A stretch of DNA of 64,000 bases from assembly GCA_009809945.1 (NCBI GenBank), contig WTPW01000443.1:248325-312324 (forward strand), in the 5' to 3' direction. The stretch comes from Gigaspora margarita (lineage: Eukaryota; Glomeromycota; Glomeromycetes; Diversisporales; Gigasporaceae). The notes beneath the pieces are model-generated. The model did not search any database and was not told the origin of the DNA. It saw only the letters and a program-made list of their open reading frames with translations. The position numbers and the translations under genes were made by a program. Shown here piece by piece: positions 46,431 to 58,639 of the stretch (the first letter of the stretch is position 1; the number at the start of each line of letters is the position of its first letter).

Positions 46431-48587
46431 ATTCATTATATAATTGATTTCACTCCTATGCCTCAATTTCTAGCAATCTAGTTAATCTTCAGATGTGCTA
46501 TCATATTTGCTTGCAGCAAATTTAGTACTTGGTATCTAGTTTATAATTTAAAATAATAATAACTTCTCCAAGTTAGTGATTGATTCATTATATCTTTCAT
46601 CATATAATTAATATTACTTCTATATTTTAAAGCTATCATATTATCTGGTTCAATTTCATTAGTACTTCATATTTATTTAATAATTTAAAATATTAATAAA
46701 TTTCCAAATTATTAATTCATTATATAATTAATATTTCTATACCTTAAAGCTATCATATTATCTAGTTCAATTTCATTAGTACTTCATAACTATTTAATAA
46801 TTTAAAATATTAATAATTTTTTCAAATTAGTAATTTGTCATATAATTAATTTTACTTCTATACATTAAAGTTTCATATTATCTAGTTCAATTTCATTAGT
46901 ACTTCTAATAATTTAAAATATTAATAATTTTTTCAAATTAGTAATTTATCATAATTAATTTCATTTCTATACCTTAAAGCTATCATATTATCTGGTTCAA
47001 TTTTATTAGTACTTTGTATCTATTTAATAATTTAAAATATTAATAATTTCTTTAAATTAGTAATTCATTATATAATTAATTATATTTTTATACCTTAAAG
47101 CTATTGTATTATCTGGTTCAATTTTTAGCAATATAGTTAAATCTTTAGATGCATTATTATATTTGCCTGTAGTAAATATTGCTTGGTATCTAGTTTATAA
47201 TTTAAATTAATAATAATTTCTCCAAGTTAGCAATTGATTCATTATACCTTTTCATCATATAATTAATTCACTTCTATATTTTAAAGCTATTATATTATCT
47301 GGTTCAATTTCATTTGTACATCGTATCTATTTAATAATTTAAAATATTAATTTCTCTAAATTAATAATTTGTCATATAATTAATTTTACTTCTATACCTT
47401 AAAGCTATCATATTATCTAGTTCAATTTTATTAGTACTTCATATTATTTATAATTTAAAATATTAATAATTTTTTCAAATTAGTAATTCATCATATAATT
47501 AATTTCATTTCTATACCTTAAAGCTATCATATTATCTGGTTCAATTTCATTAGTATTTCATATCTATTTAATAATTTAAAATATTAATAATTTCTCCAAA
47601 TTAGTAATTTGTTATATAATTATACTTCTATACCTTAAAGCTATCATATTATCTGGTTCAATTTCTAGCAATCTAGTTAAATCTTCAGATATATTATCAT
47701 ATTTGCCTGCTGTAAATATTACTTGGTATCTAGTTTATAATTTAAAATAATAATAATTTCTCAAGTTAGCTTATAATTTAAAATAATAATAATTTCTCAA
47801 GTTAGCTTATAATTTAAAATAATAATAATTTCTCAAGTTAGTTTATAATTTAAAATAATAATAATTTCTCAAGTTAGTGATTGATTCATTATACCTTTTC
47901 ATCATATAATTAATTTCACTTCTATAGTTTAAAGCTATCATATTATTTGGTTCAATTTCATTAGTACTTCATATCTATTTAATAATTTAAAATATTAATA
48001 ATTTCTCCAAATTAGTAATTTACTATATAATTAATTTCACTTCTATACCTTAAAGCTATTATATTATCTGCTTCAAGTTCATTAGTACTTTGTATCTATT
48101 TAATAATTTAAAATATTAATAATTTTTCTAAATTAGTAATTTTTCATATAATAAATTTCACTTCTATACCTTAAAGCTATCATATTACCTGGTTCAATTT
48201 TATTAGTACTTTATATCTATTTAATAATTTAAAATATAATAAATTTTCCAAATTAATAATTCATTATATAATTAATTTTATTTCTATATCTTAAAGTTAT
48301 CTAGTTTAATTTTATTAGTACTTCATATCTATTTAATAATTTAAAATATTAATAAATTCTTCAAATTAGTAATTTGTCATATAATAAATTTCACTTCTTA
48401 CCTTAAAGCTATCTATTATCTGGTTTAATTTCACTAGTACTTCATATCTATTTAATAATTTAAAATATTAATAATTTTTCCATATTAGTAATTCGTCATA
48501 TAATTAATTTCACTTCTATCCTTAAAGCTATTATATTATCTAGTTCAATTTCATTGGTACTTCATATCTATTTAATAATTTAAAATA

Positions 48588-48961
48588 TTAAGTGGTAATC
48601 TGCAGTTAAAGGGTCAAAATTTCATAGTACAAATCGGCGGAGTTTTACTAATTGCCTTATATGGAAGTGGAATGCCGTACATTTCCGATCATAATAAAAA
48701 ACCCTATAGTAAACAATCAACAAATACTCATATCGTGTCATATACTAACGCGATTTGAATGATTTAACTATCATTAGAATCAGAAAAGTTGGTTCTGCAA
48801 AGTTTAATTAGAAATTACAAAAGGTTTGCTTAGTAAAAAAAATACTTTTATATGTAGAAAAGCCCCATTCGCACACTATAGAAAATTACTATTAAATTCC
48901 GCCGTAATTGATTATAAAATGATCATCATTTTTTACCCTTTATCTGCAATTTACCACTTAA
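48588..48961. mobile_element. 366-bp piggyBac-type MITE inside the TPR array
   Basis: Element 48592-48957 starts GTGGTAATCTGCAGTTAAAG and ends TATCTGCAATTTACCAC and is flanked by TTAA on both sides, the piggyBac target site. GGGTCAAAATTTCA near the left end is mirrored near the right end (TTTTTTACCC). Confidence 0.85.
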
Positions 48962-49131
48962 TAATTTTACCAAATTAGTAATTTATCACATAATTAATTT
49001 TATTTCTATACCTTAAAGCTATCGTATTATCTGGTTTAATTTCATTAGTACTTCATATCTAGTTAATAATTTAAAATATTAATAATTTCTCCAAATTAGT
49101 AATTCGTCATATAATTATTACACTTCCATAC

Positions 49132-49227
49132 CTTAAAGCTATTGTATTATCTGGTTCAATTTCTAAAAATCTAGTTAAATCTTCAGATGCACTATCATAT
49201 TTGCCCGCAATAAATAGTATTTGGTAT
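49132..49227 (-). CDS. Best-preserved TPR exon in the array
   Basis: Ninety-six nucleotides between acceptor ...ATCTAG and donor GTATGGAAG, open, beginning with the last base of one codon and ending with two bases of the next, so that a neighbour in the same phase keeps the frame. It encodes 32 residues with the TPR pattern GKYDSASEDLTRFLEIEPDN. The family norm is 34 residues. Whether it is still expressed is unknown. Confidence 0.55.
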
Positions 49228-49505
49228 CTAGATTATAATTTAAAATAATAATAATTTTTCTAAGTTAGTGATTGATTCATCATACCTTTTCATCATATAA
49301 TTAATTTCATTTCTATATCTTAAAGCTATCGCATTATCTGGTTCAATTTCTATTAATCTAGTTAAATCTACAGACGCGTTATCATATTTGCCTACAGTGA
49401 ATTAGTACTTAGTATCTAATTTAATAATTTAAAATATTAACAATGTTTCTGAGTTAGCATTAATTCATTGTGCCTTTTCATCATATAATTAATTTTACTT
49501 CTATA

Positions 49506-49801
49506 CTTAAAGCCAGTGTTGTCACAGGACAGCTTTGGACAATGATTTGGACAATTTTGAACAATTTTGAACAATTAAATAAAGTAAAATTACTTGAAAT
49601 TTTATTAAGATAACCTACTTTAATTTTAACTGGAATGTGTTTAGCACCTAAAAAAATATATAGTTCTATATTTTTTAGATAGATTTATAAATTATTAAAG
49701 CCTGGACAAGCTTTGAACAATCTTGGACGATTGGACAATTTTGGATATGAACAAACCAAAAAAGGCTGTAGACAGCCAAAACGTACAACACTGCTTAAAG
49801 C
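49506..49801. mobile_element. hAT-type MITE CAGTGTTGT, copy 2, inside the TPR array
   Basis: Element 49514-49793 starts CAGTGTTGTCACAGGACAGC and ends AACGTACAACACTG; the flanking 8-mers CTTAAAGC are identical. The target is the conserved TTAAAGCTAT of a TPR unit. Reverse orientation relative to copy 1 (22716-22984). Confidence 0.92.
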
Positions 49802-49950
49802 TATTGTATTATCTGGTTCAAATTTCTAGCAATCTAGTTAAATCTTCAGATGCACTATCAAATTTGCCTGCAGCGAATTAGTACTTGGTATCTATTAAAT
49901 AATTTTAAAATTATAATAATTTCTTCGAATTACAATTGATTCATTATGCC

Positions 49951-50608
49951 TAACATAAATCTAATATGATAATTACTTTTTTAAAAAAAACATAAATTTT
50001 ACCTTTTTCAGGTGTTTTGTTACCATTATACTGTCGAATCAATACATTGAATCATTGCAAAAAATACCATCAAATCACTATCAAATTACAAGAATACTAT
50101 TGAATCCCTATATTGAATCTCCACAAAAAAAAGGCCATCGAATCCATACAAAAATATGTAACAAGAATACCGCAAGTCCTATGCTTCACTCTGGACAAGA
50201 AAAGCTCAAATTCCTTATTGTCAGCCTTAAACATACTGTATGTTACTGGAATAACATCCCAGGTTGTTATGTAGAAAAATGTAATTTGAAGAGAGCTAAG
50301 AATAAGTATATAGTTAATTTCTCTAAAACAAATGAAAAAAATGGATAGAACAAAATAGATTAAATTAGCTCAGTTTAAAAATCTGAATATAAAAATTGCA
50401 ATTTTAAATCCTATTTCTATGCAGAAAAGTATTTAAGCTTGAATTTCTCTAAACCAAGCCTCTTATTAATGAAATTAAACATAGAAAGTATAGCTCTTAT
50501 TAGTTCAATATAGAAAGAGATAGTTTAACATAAAAATAATAATAATAATGATAGCAATAATTGATTAAAAAAAAACCAAATCACATGTAGTATAACAAGG
50601 TCAAATTG
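49951..50608. other. No supported gene
   Basis: AT-rich spacer. A 97-residue frame at 50055-50348 (+) starts MQKIPSNHYQITRILLNPYI; it matches no family I recognise and the flanks give no support. Confidence 0.4.
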
Positions 50609-51244
50609 CTGACGGTTAGAGTGTTCAGAATTATGATCTGGAATAATATCCACATAATTTACCTTATAGCACATAAAATATGCATTTCGCATAATTTAAA
50701 GAAATTCGCATAATCTTGCATAATTTATCTATTCTTTTGTATAAAAAAAGTTCTATTGGCCAATTGACATTACACAGATTAAGTTACACAGAATGTGTTA
50801 TCAAGTCAGCTTATATTATACTCTAACATTGGCTAATTCCAAGTAGGATCATGCCAATAATGCTGGCTAAACTATCCAGAACTTTTATAGCATTGGTATA
50901 ATGATTATATGCCAACACACTATTGGTTGTACATAACATATGTACTTATGTGCTTGTAATTTGACATGGCAAAAATTAGAACACTAAACTTCTAGTAAAA
51001 TTCTGTGCTTTTAGATTAGGGATAAAATCTTGTAATTAGATTAGAGTTCGAAAATATTATTTGTATAAATAACAGTAAAACAGTTTCATAGACTAAATTT
51101 TTGGTTATAAACAGATCTTGATATTTAGGCAGCAAAATTTTTTAACCCTAATACTGGGGTCCACATAATTCGCATAATTTGTAATTTACTGGATGCATAA
51201 TTTGGCATTTATCAAATTGTAATCCTGGACACCCTACTGACAGT
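50609..51244. mobile_element. 620-bp hAT-type non-autonomous element
   Basis: Element 50617-51236 starts TAGAGTGTTCAGAATTATG and ends GTAATCCTGGACACCCTA. The flanks CTGACGGT and CTGACAGT differ by one base (8-bp TSD). The interior has repeated CATAATTTGCATAAT-like words near both ends, as subterminal repeats of hAT elements often are. Confidence 0.8.
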
Positions 51245-51351
51245 TCATGGACAGTTTGAATGATCAGGTTACGTAAATGAACAGGTTACATATACAATAG
51301 CCAATCAGAATTAAAAAAAAACCATGCATCATTTGTGCGGCACATTAGTGG

Positions 51352-51713
51352 TAGCTCTCCCACAAAATTTTTATTCCACGTGATTTCATCCAATCAAAAT
51401 TTAAAATCTGGTGTAATGTGATAGTTAAAACAAATATGCTTTGTTTTCTAAGTTAAAAACTTACACATAAAATTAAAGCTAAAAAAACTGCATTATAATT
51501 AGGGTTAGGGTTAGAAGAATATAGCGGCTACTAGTAAAATTTCATGAGGAACTTTTTTAATTAGGCCTCAGTAGATGGTTTCCTAATAAAAATTTAGAGC
51601 TATCCCTGTTTTTTTGTAAAAAAGTGAGTTTGCTTCAATTTTTATGTTACACCTAATCTTAAATTTTGATTGGTTAGAATCACGTGGGGGTAAAAAATTT
51701 TGTGGGAGAGCTA
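51352..51713. mobile_element. MITE family GCTCTCCCAC, copy 2 (358 bp)
   Basis: Same ends and TA flanks as 18919-19277. The interior carries TTAGGGTTAGGGTTAG. Confidence 0.88.
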
Positions 51714-51747
51714 AAACGTTGTGCAGCACCTAGGTTTAATAACTCAT

Positions 51748-51987
51748 GCAGGGGTGTTCCCGAAATTCTGGGTCAGAATACTTCAGAGTACATTAGAACA
51801 ATGGTCAGCTGAATTGGAATTGATCAATTTTGCCCCAAGATCATAAAAAATTTTACTAATAAATCATATCTATTCATTAAGTAAAAAATGCCCAGCTGAT
51901 AATTTTGCTATAGAACTTGCTAACAACTTGGACTAAATGCCAACCTAGATCTAACGCATCCAACCCAGAATTTTGGGGACCCTCCTG
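51748..51987. repeat. CAGGGGTG inverted-repeat element, copy 1
   Basis: Left end CAGGGGTGTTCCCGAAATTC and right end AGAATTTTGGGGACCCTCCTG are inverted repeats. A second copy follows in tandem at 52018-54082, itself split by an insertion; matching flanks (AACTCAT) suggest tandem duplication of a larger unit. Confidence 0.75.
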
Positions 51988-52048
51988 TAAAATTTTAGAA
52001 AGTATTTCGCAACTCATACAGGGCGTCCCCAAAATTCATGTCAGAATA

Positions 52049-53875
52049 CTTCAGAGCAGGGATGGTAAATGACCTGAAATGACCCAAATAACACTCGTGA
52101 ATAATGACCAGTCACGTGTCATTTTAAAAGTCAAATGACCTATTAGGGTTATTTAAAAATTAATGCAATTTAATTGGCGAATTTTAAGTATTTAAATTAT
52201 TCACAATATAGTCCTTAACCTATAATAGAGATGGGAATCGAACCTAATATGATTGATCATGATCGATCATATAGTTTGATCGATTATGAAAGTTTCTGAT
52301 CGATCATGATCGATCTTATAGTTTGATCGATCATAAAGTTTGATTGATTATAGCCTTTTAATCAATTATAATTAATTATATATATAATCGATTATATATA
52401 CAGTATAGCACAGTTTAAAGTACCCCCCCTGTGTAAAGTACCCCTAACATTTTTGAAACGTGATTTTTTTATTATACCCGGGTACTTTAAATAGCATAAC
52501 TTGTGTAGAATGTAAAGTACCCCTTTATTGTTAAAGTACCCCTTTATTTATGATAATCACAAAGCTATTCAATTTTACTATTATTACTAGCAGGCTCAAG
52601 TTCATCCTGATCAAAACTTGCACACGTTTATTCAAAAAAAATTAAGTATAAAGCGACGTGTTAGTAGCGAATCGTGCTAATAGTGAAACCAACCCCTGAG
52701 AAATGTATAGTACCCCCTCCCATCTATAGTACCTCTCCATGTAATGTACCCCAAGATCACGTATGAAATGTAAAGTACCCGGGGTACTTTAAACAGTGCT
52801 ATACAGTACAATTAGTAACAAAATTCACTATTTTTACTCAAATTTTGATGATAGATATTTTGATAACTAGTGATCCAAATCGAATTAAATTTTTACAAAT
52901 GATTGTACAGATATTTATCTATGATATATAAAAATTTTAGACGATTTGGTCTAGTAATTCTTAGTAATCACTTGTACACGATTGTTAATTTTTTTATTAA
53001 AATTGACTATAATATACAAGCGATTACTCAAGTATTACCAGATAAAATCGTCTAAACTTTTTATATATCATTAATGAATATCAATACTAGCTATGATAAA
53101 AATTTGAGCCGATTTGGATTACTAGTTATCAAGATATCCATCGTCAAAGTTTGAGTACAAATAGCAAAAATTTTATAATAGTCAATTATTAAAAAATTTG
53201 TTATTTTTACTCATACTTTGACAATTGATATCTCTATAACTAATAATCCAATTTGGCTCAAAATTTATAATAGATAATATCGATATTCTTCTATAACAGA
53301 TAAAAATTTTAGACGATTTGGTTTGGTAATTCTCAAGTAATCCTTGTATAAGATAGTCAAATTTTTTAAAAAAATTGACTATCGTATTCAAATGATTATT
53401 CGAGGATTACCTGACCAAATTGGCTGAAATTTTTGTATATCATAAATTAATATCAACACTATCTATGACAAAAATTTGAGCTGACTTTGAACACTAGTTA
53501 TTAAGTTATCTATGTCAAATTTTGAGTAAAAATAGCAATTTTTTTTTAATGTAGACTAGTGATCGATCATATGATTGGTTATAAATTATGATCGATCATA
53601 TGATTGTGACTGATTATATGTAATGACCAATCATGATCGATCATAAATTGATCTCCTTTGTATATGATTGAATCAAATGCTATTTTTGTCAATGCGAAAT
53701 GACCAATGACCATGATGACCCAGGTTATTTATAAATGGCATGTGTCATTTGGTTATTGGTCATTTACAAATGACCAAAATTCAAATGATCAAAAAATACT
53801 GATCATTTATAGGTCATTTTAGGTCATTTCAAAAATAATCAAATGACCTAGTTATTTACCATCCCTGCTTCAGAG
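52049..53875. mobile_element. 1.8-kb hAT-type non-autonomous element
   Basis: Element 52057-53867 begins CAGGGATGGTAAATGACC and ends TTATTTACCATCCCTG; CTTCAGAG is duplicated exactly on both sides (8-bp TSD). The ends carry many ATGACC/GGTCAT subterminal words. The interior has two blocks of GATCGATCAT repeats (52230-52330 and 53560-53650) and a long inverted duplication (52810-53180 against 53190-53560). No transposase; a 406-bp element is nested inside. Confidence 0.9.
52399..52808. mobile_element. 406-bp nested MITE with GGTACTTTAAA ends
   Basis: TA, then CAGTATAGCACAGTTTAAAG at the left; CTTTAAACAGTGCTATACAG then TA at the right. Many AAAGTACCCC words inside. The TA target fits Tc1/mariner/pogo-type insertion. 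Confidence 0.82.
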
Positions 53876-54231
53876 TGCATCAGAATCATGGTCAGCTGGA
53901 TCGGAATTGATCAATTTTGCTCCCAAGATCATAAAAAATTTTACTAATAAATCATATCCATTCATTAAGTAAAAAATGCCCAGCTGATAATTTTGCTATA
54001 GAACTTGCTAACAACTTGGGCTAAACACTGACCTAGATTTGATGCATTCAACCCAGAATTTTGGGAACACTTCTGTAAAATATGTATATCACATACTAGT
54101 CGACACCCTAATAACACATGTTAGAATTTGTAATAATTCTGATAAAGGCCAACTCAACCATAACTATACAATGGAATAGCTAGCATATTTTGTAAGATAC
54201 TTTTACAATAATTTATGGTAGAAATCATAGT

Positions 54232-55435
54232 AATTCAAACCAAAGATAACACCGAAACCTTTTTTGCTGATTCCGAAAGTTTTGGGTTTCAGATTATAGC
54301 TTCTGAAACCTTATCTGAAACTCGCAACCTTACCTGAAACCTTGACCGAAACCTGAAACCTCAACTGAAACCCCAAAACTGCCAAAATATTAATAACTTC
54401 TTTGTTTATTCTTTCCAAAGTTGGCGCCAAAATCCTTTTGTGCCAAATCCAGAGTTTCAGGCTTTGGATTCTCAAACCTTATCTGAAACTCGAAACCTCA
54501 CCTGAAATCCGAAATCTCATTCGAACTAAAACCTCATCTAAACACCAAAAACTATCCCAATTCTATATACATTGATTGCATTAATGTATTATATATCCCT
54601 TTCAATTATATATCAAATGTACAGATATGCTATGTATCTCTTCAATATATATTAATTGCACTAATATATGTTATATACCGTATCTCCTTAAAGAATTCAA
54701 TAAAATTTAATATCCAGTACTATTTGGGCTAGAATGCATCTAACAATTTTATTGCATGCGTGCGGTCCTTTTTATTGTTATAATTCACAAGTACAATATG
54801 AATAGTATAATTCTGAATTTTATATTCTGACAATCAAGATCGCTTTTGAAGCATAAGTTTTTTTTTCTGATTACGTAAAAACTGGTACAATATCAAGTAA
54901 TAATAAGTAATTAGTACATCCATATCTACTAATGATAGAATTGATAAGTTACTGCAGAATTAAATAAATTGTTGGTATCAAAAGGCATAAAATACTTATC
55001 GATTTCATCATTGGCAATTTTTCTATCGTCTTAGAATTTTGAAATCAGTTGTAATAATGGTATGAATTTTGAAATCAGTTGTAATAATGGTATATATTAA
55101 AAATAAAGTTGACTAGCTTTAAAAAAAAACCAGAACAAACCAAGGCAGTGAAAAAAAATGGCAAAACCATAATTAAAAAAAAAGATCTATAAAATATTAT
55201 AATTTATTCAAAAATAATTTTACATGTTGGGTTAAGGCAACTTTATAATAAATTTATAAGCTTCAATATTATATTTTTGGGTTTCAGATTATAGTTTTGG
55301 GTTTCAGATTATAGTTTCGGGAATTCGGGTTTTGGAGTTTCAATTTTTTTAAAAAATCCTTACTAGTTTCAGATTAGAACTATTCTGAAACTAGTTTTGG
55401 GTAGGTTTCGTTTCGACGCCATGTTTAATTCAAAC
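54232..55435. mobile_element. 1.19-kb MULE-like element rich in GAAACC repeats
   Basis: AATTCAAAC is duplicated at 54232-54240 and 55427-55435 (9-bp TSD). The ends, CAAAGATAACACCGAAACC and GGTTTCGTTTCGACGCCATG, are imperfect inverted repeats. Subterminal blocks repeat ACCTGAAACC and TTTGGGTTTCAGATTATAG. No transposase. Confidence 0.8.
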
Positions 55436-55456
55436 ATTGATTAATGGGAAAAAATC

Positions 55457-55819
55457 AGGGGCACCGGTGGGCGTGCACTTATTTGTAGAGTGATACAAAC
55501 CCAAAATAGGAAATTAACCAATCGGAGAACATAAAATATAATGATCCTGGATCAGCCTGACACGTGAGCAAAGTGAAGAAAAACACAAAAAAAAATGAAA
55601 AAAAGAGAAAATACAAGAAAATGAGTATTTAAACCTGTTTTGGGCACTAATTGAAAATGACGAGAATGAAATTTTACATATAAACCTAATTATTTATTAC
55701 TATAGCCTCTAACCCTAATGTTCTAACCCTAACTTTGAACATAGTTTATTTTTATATTAAATTTCCTTTTTGGGTTTGTATCACTCGCAAAAATAAGTAT
55801 TCCGCACTAGCGGTACCCT
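55457..55819. mobile_element. 363-bp MITE with GAGTGATACAAACCC terminal repeats
   Basis: The left end AGGGGCACCGGTGGGCG ... AGAGTGATACAAACCC is mirrored at the right (GGGTTTGTATCACTCG ... GCGGTACCCT). Telomere-like CTAACCCTAA words lie inside. No clear TSD. Confidence 0.75.
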
Positions 55820-57497
55820 ACTTTCTTCTTGTAATAAAAATAATATAACAAGTAACTTTTACTCAGGTGAAAATAGAATTTTTCTATAATTATAATTTTC
55901 ACGTTACATCATTATTCTTGCTTGGATTTCATATTAAACACTGTCTTTATTAGACATTATGAAGATACATGATGGGAGTAGTACTCCACTTCATCACTTT
56001 TCTTCTGCTATTACATACTGCACGCATAAAAACTTTATGTGTCTTCTGCTATTACATACTATGCTCATATTAACTCTATGTGTGCACATGAATATGTCAT
56101 GACAAAGCATAATTGAGAATCGCCAACGCTAAGGTATGGTGCATCTTTTTCTTACATACAACATCAAAAAATTTTTTAAGTAAGTTCAAGCCCATGCTAT
56201 GATGCGGTGCATTCAACTCAGTACACATAACAATGTCAACATAAAATAGCGAGTTCGGGCCCACTCTATGGTGCAGCGCATTCGACTCATTACACACAAC
56301 ACAGGCAGGGTGCTAGATGCAATGAATGAGAGAGGTCAGGAGGGATGAGAACCAGAATCTTATCGGGCATCGAAGAGAACAGGTGACTATCACATGCATC
56401 TACAATCTCTATTGCATATGAACATATGCTATTACCTTTTTCATATAAGCCTCAATTTCATATAAGCCACAAATCAGGTTATCCTCATGATAATAACCCT
56501 AGTGTGACTTTGTCGATGCATAGGGCTAGATCTTGTAGTCTAAGATGTTGATCAGTGAAAATCTGTTGGTGCTACTGGGGTACTTTCTACTTTAGACAAA
56601 TAAAATCAGTTCTCATAATACAAAATTAATTTTATTTTAGAAAAACTTATAGGATAATAGGTATACTTAAAAATTTTTGTTAAAATTTTGTAAAAATTGA
56701 CTCAGCCGGGTTATGAGAACCAATTTACTAAGTTTGTATAGCCTTATACTATTTAATTTTCATTTGAATTTATTTCATTTTATTCTGCCCAATTATTGCA
56801 TGACATGCTTATGAAACCTCAAAATACACAAGTTTAAAATGTGCATTTTCATAAGTTGCAGAAATTAAAGTTAAAAACATTAAAGAGATAAATATTAAAT
56901 TGAAAGTTATAACAGTTGTATCTAAATTGTTCTCAAGCAAGTTACCGTATTCGCCAATTGAAAGCTCATCCTAAAAAGCTTTACAAGTTAAAATCTTAAA
57001 AATAGTATTCAATAAATTGGAACTATTATGTGCCAATAAATATCCAGTCTTTGATATTATTTTATTTAGGCATTAATCTCATTAAGTAATGCTACTATAT
57101 ATCATAATTTGGAGGTATCCGATAATCATGGTGCAAAAAATTGGCAATCCTGTAACTATATGCATTAAAATAAAGTGCAAATAATATACCTAAATTTTGT
57201 ACCAATAATTTTTACAAACTATTAGAAAACCAATTTCTGTAGAAAATTTGAGGTTTATGCGATTTCCTATTTGGTTTTCTGCCTTTAATTTTTTTACTTA
57301 CAATTGAGTCGAGTAAACTGCCAAATTTTTGTAGCACAATTAATTTAATGTGACCACTACAAAAAACTATAAGCAATCTAACAAGCAACTGTACAAGCAA
57401 AAAGCAAGAATTTTCAATACAAAAGTTATTACAGCAGGACATAAGAACTCTTTATACTGTAAGCATGATATACAATGTGTCTAACTATTACAGTATG
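55820..57497. other. No supported gene
   Basis: AT-rich spacer. Small - strand frames at 56297-56097 and 57442-57212 have no recognisable domain; the first has a duplicated phrase (MCNESNALHHRVGPNSL / MCTELNAPHHSMGLNLL). Confidence 0.45.
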
Positions 57498-58639
57498 GTC
57501 ATAAACAGTATTGGAAATCTTATATTCTCATGTTCTCATCGGAATATTGCATTTAATTTGAGAACATTTACAAAATTTAAAATGTTCTCTATTAAATTTT
57601 TTTTTGAGAACATTGAGTTTGAAAAATATGTTCTCTATTTAAATATATAAAGTAATAAAAAATTAGGTTTATTAATCTAATGGTTTAAAATAATTAAGTT
57701 TATAAATATTAAATTGTCAGTTAGCAGAAATAGAGAACTGTTTAGTTGGTCTTACAAAAAAGTTTGGATAATATAATTTATTGGTTTACCCATTCCTGAA
57801 TTTGGTAATATTGTTGCATAGCTACCTCATTATATAAACTTTGATACATATAATATTATTGCATGAATACCAAAATATCAATAAGTAGCTGCACAACACA
57901 GTTGCGTGAAACCAGGAACAGAAATTAGTACATTGATGTAAATATTATATATATAACTTCTGAATTACCTTGCTGATTACCAAATTACTTTAATGTCTTG
58001 TTGAGAAAAAGGCATAAATTCTAAATTTTTATACAACCTCAGCGAAACGTATTCGATCTCATAACAGAAAATCGTTACTTTAATAAAACTTTAGTATAAT
58101 GAGATGATCTACAAAAATCAGCCAATCACAATAAAAATTCGCTATGCTGTGTTACTATTGGTTTGAGTTAGTGAGAATAATTTGATACTGAATTTAGCTC
58201 CAATAGTAAACTGGGTTCTACAAATATCATTTGTTGTAGGATTAATCAAGTGATATAAGGTTATGAATCACTTAAATCTGAGTCAGAATATCACTTAATT
58301 TGTTCCGATTAATTATACAATCAATTTAAGAGTCAGTTTACGAAACAATGTAGGGAAGGCGCTAATAGGATAATAATTTTAAGGTTATGTAATGCGAGAA
58401 CAATAATAATATATTTAAGGGCAATGATGATGTTAATACTTGATATCTGCAAAAAATAATAAATAGAGTACTCTATGCAACAATCGTAAATGTCACAATG
58501 ATTACGTAAATTTGCACAATTTTATATAGTTAGCAAACAATATAAAACAATAATTGCAGTATTAATAGTGAAGTCCAAACAGAATCCTGAGTAAAACAAG
58601 TAAAACAAGCTATAATAAGTCAAGAAGGCATGATGATAA

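Larger units (their letters stand above)
46437..49950 (-). repeat. Tandem array of TPR-encoding exon+intron units
   Basis: About 25 units of ~120 bp (short) or ~170-190 bp (long). On the - strand each ends an exon at GCTTTAAG, followed by a donor-like GTATAGAAGTG and an AT-rich ~73-nt intron ending TTAAATAG. Long units encode TPR motifs: the one at 49132-49227 is open throughout and reads YQILFIAGKYDSASEDLTRF then LEIEPDNTIALR. Others read KYDNISEDLTRLLEIEPDN and TVGKYDNASVDLTRLIEIEP. TPR helices mediate protein binding and are abundant in Glomeromycotina. Short units have lost the middle of the repeat. Some units have stops or shifts, so this is a decayed gene or a much altered one. Two MITEs are inserted. 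Confidence 0.8.
52018..54082. repeat. CAGGGGTG element, copy 2, split by a hAT-like insertion
   Basis: 52018-52056 (CAGGGCGTCCCCAAAATTCA...) and 53876-54082 (ending AACCCAGAATTTTGGGAACA) are the two halves of one copy; the 1.8 kb between them is a separate element with its own TSD. Confidence 0.82.

Noticed and set aside
50055..50348. 97-residue + frame
   Set aside because: No domain, no flanking gene signals, no repeat-family support; kept only as part of a spacer entry.
55866..57442. Several 60-77 residue frames
   Set aside because: AT-rich DNA of this length gives such frames by chance; one holds a short duplication but no domain.
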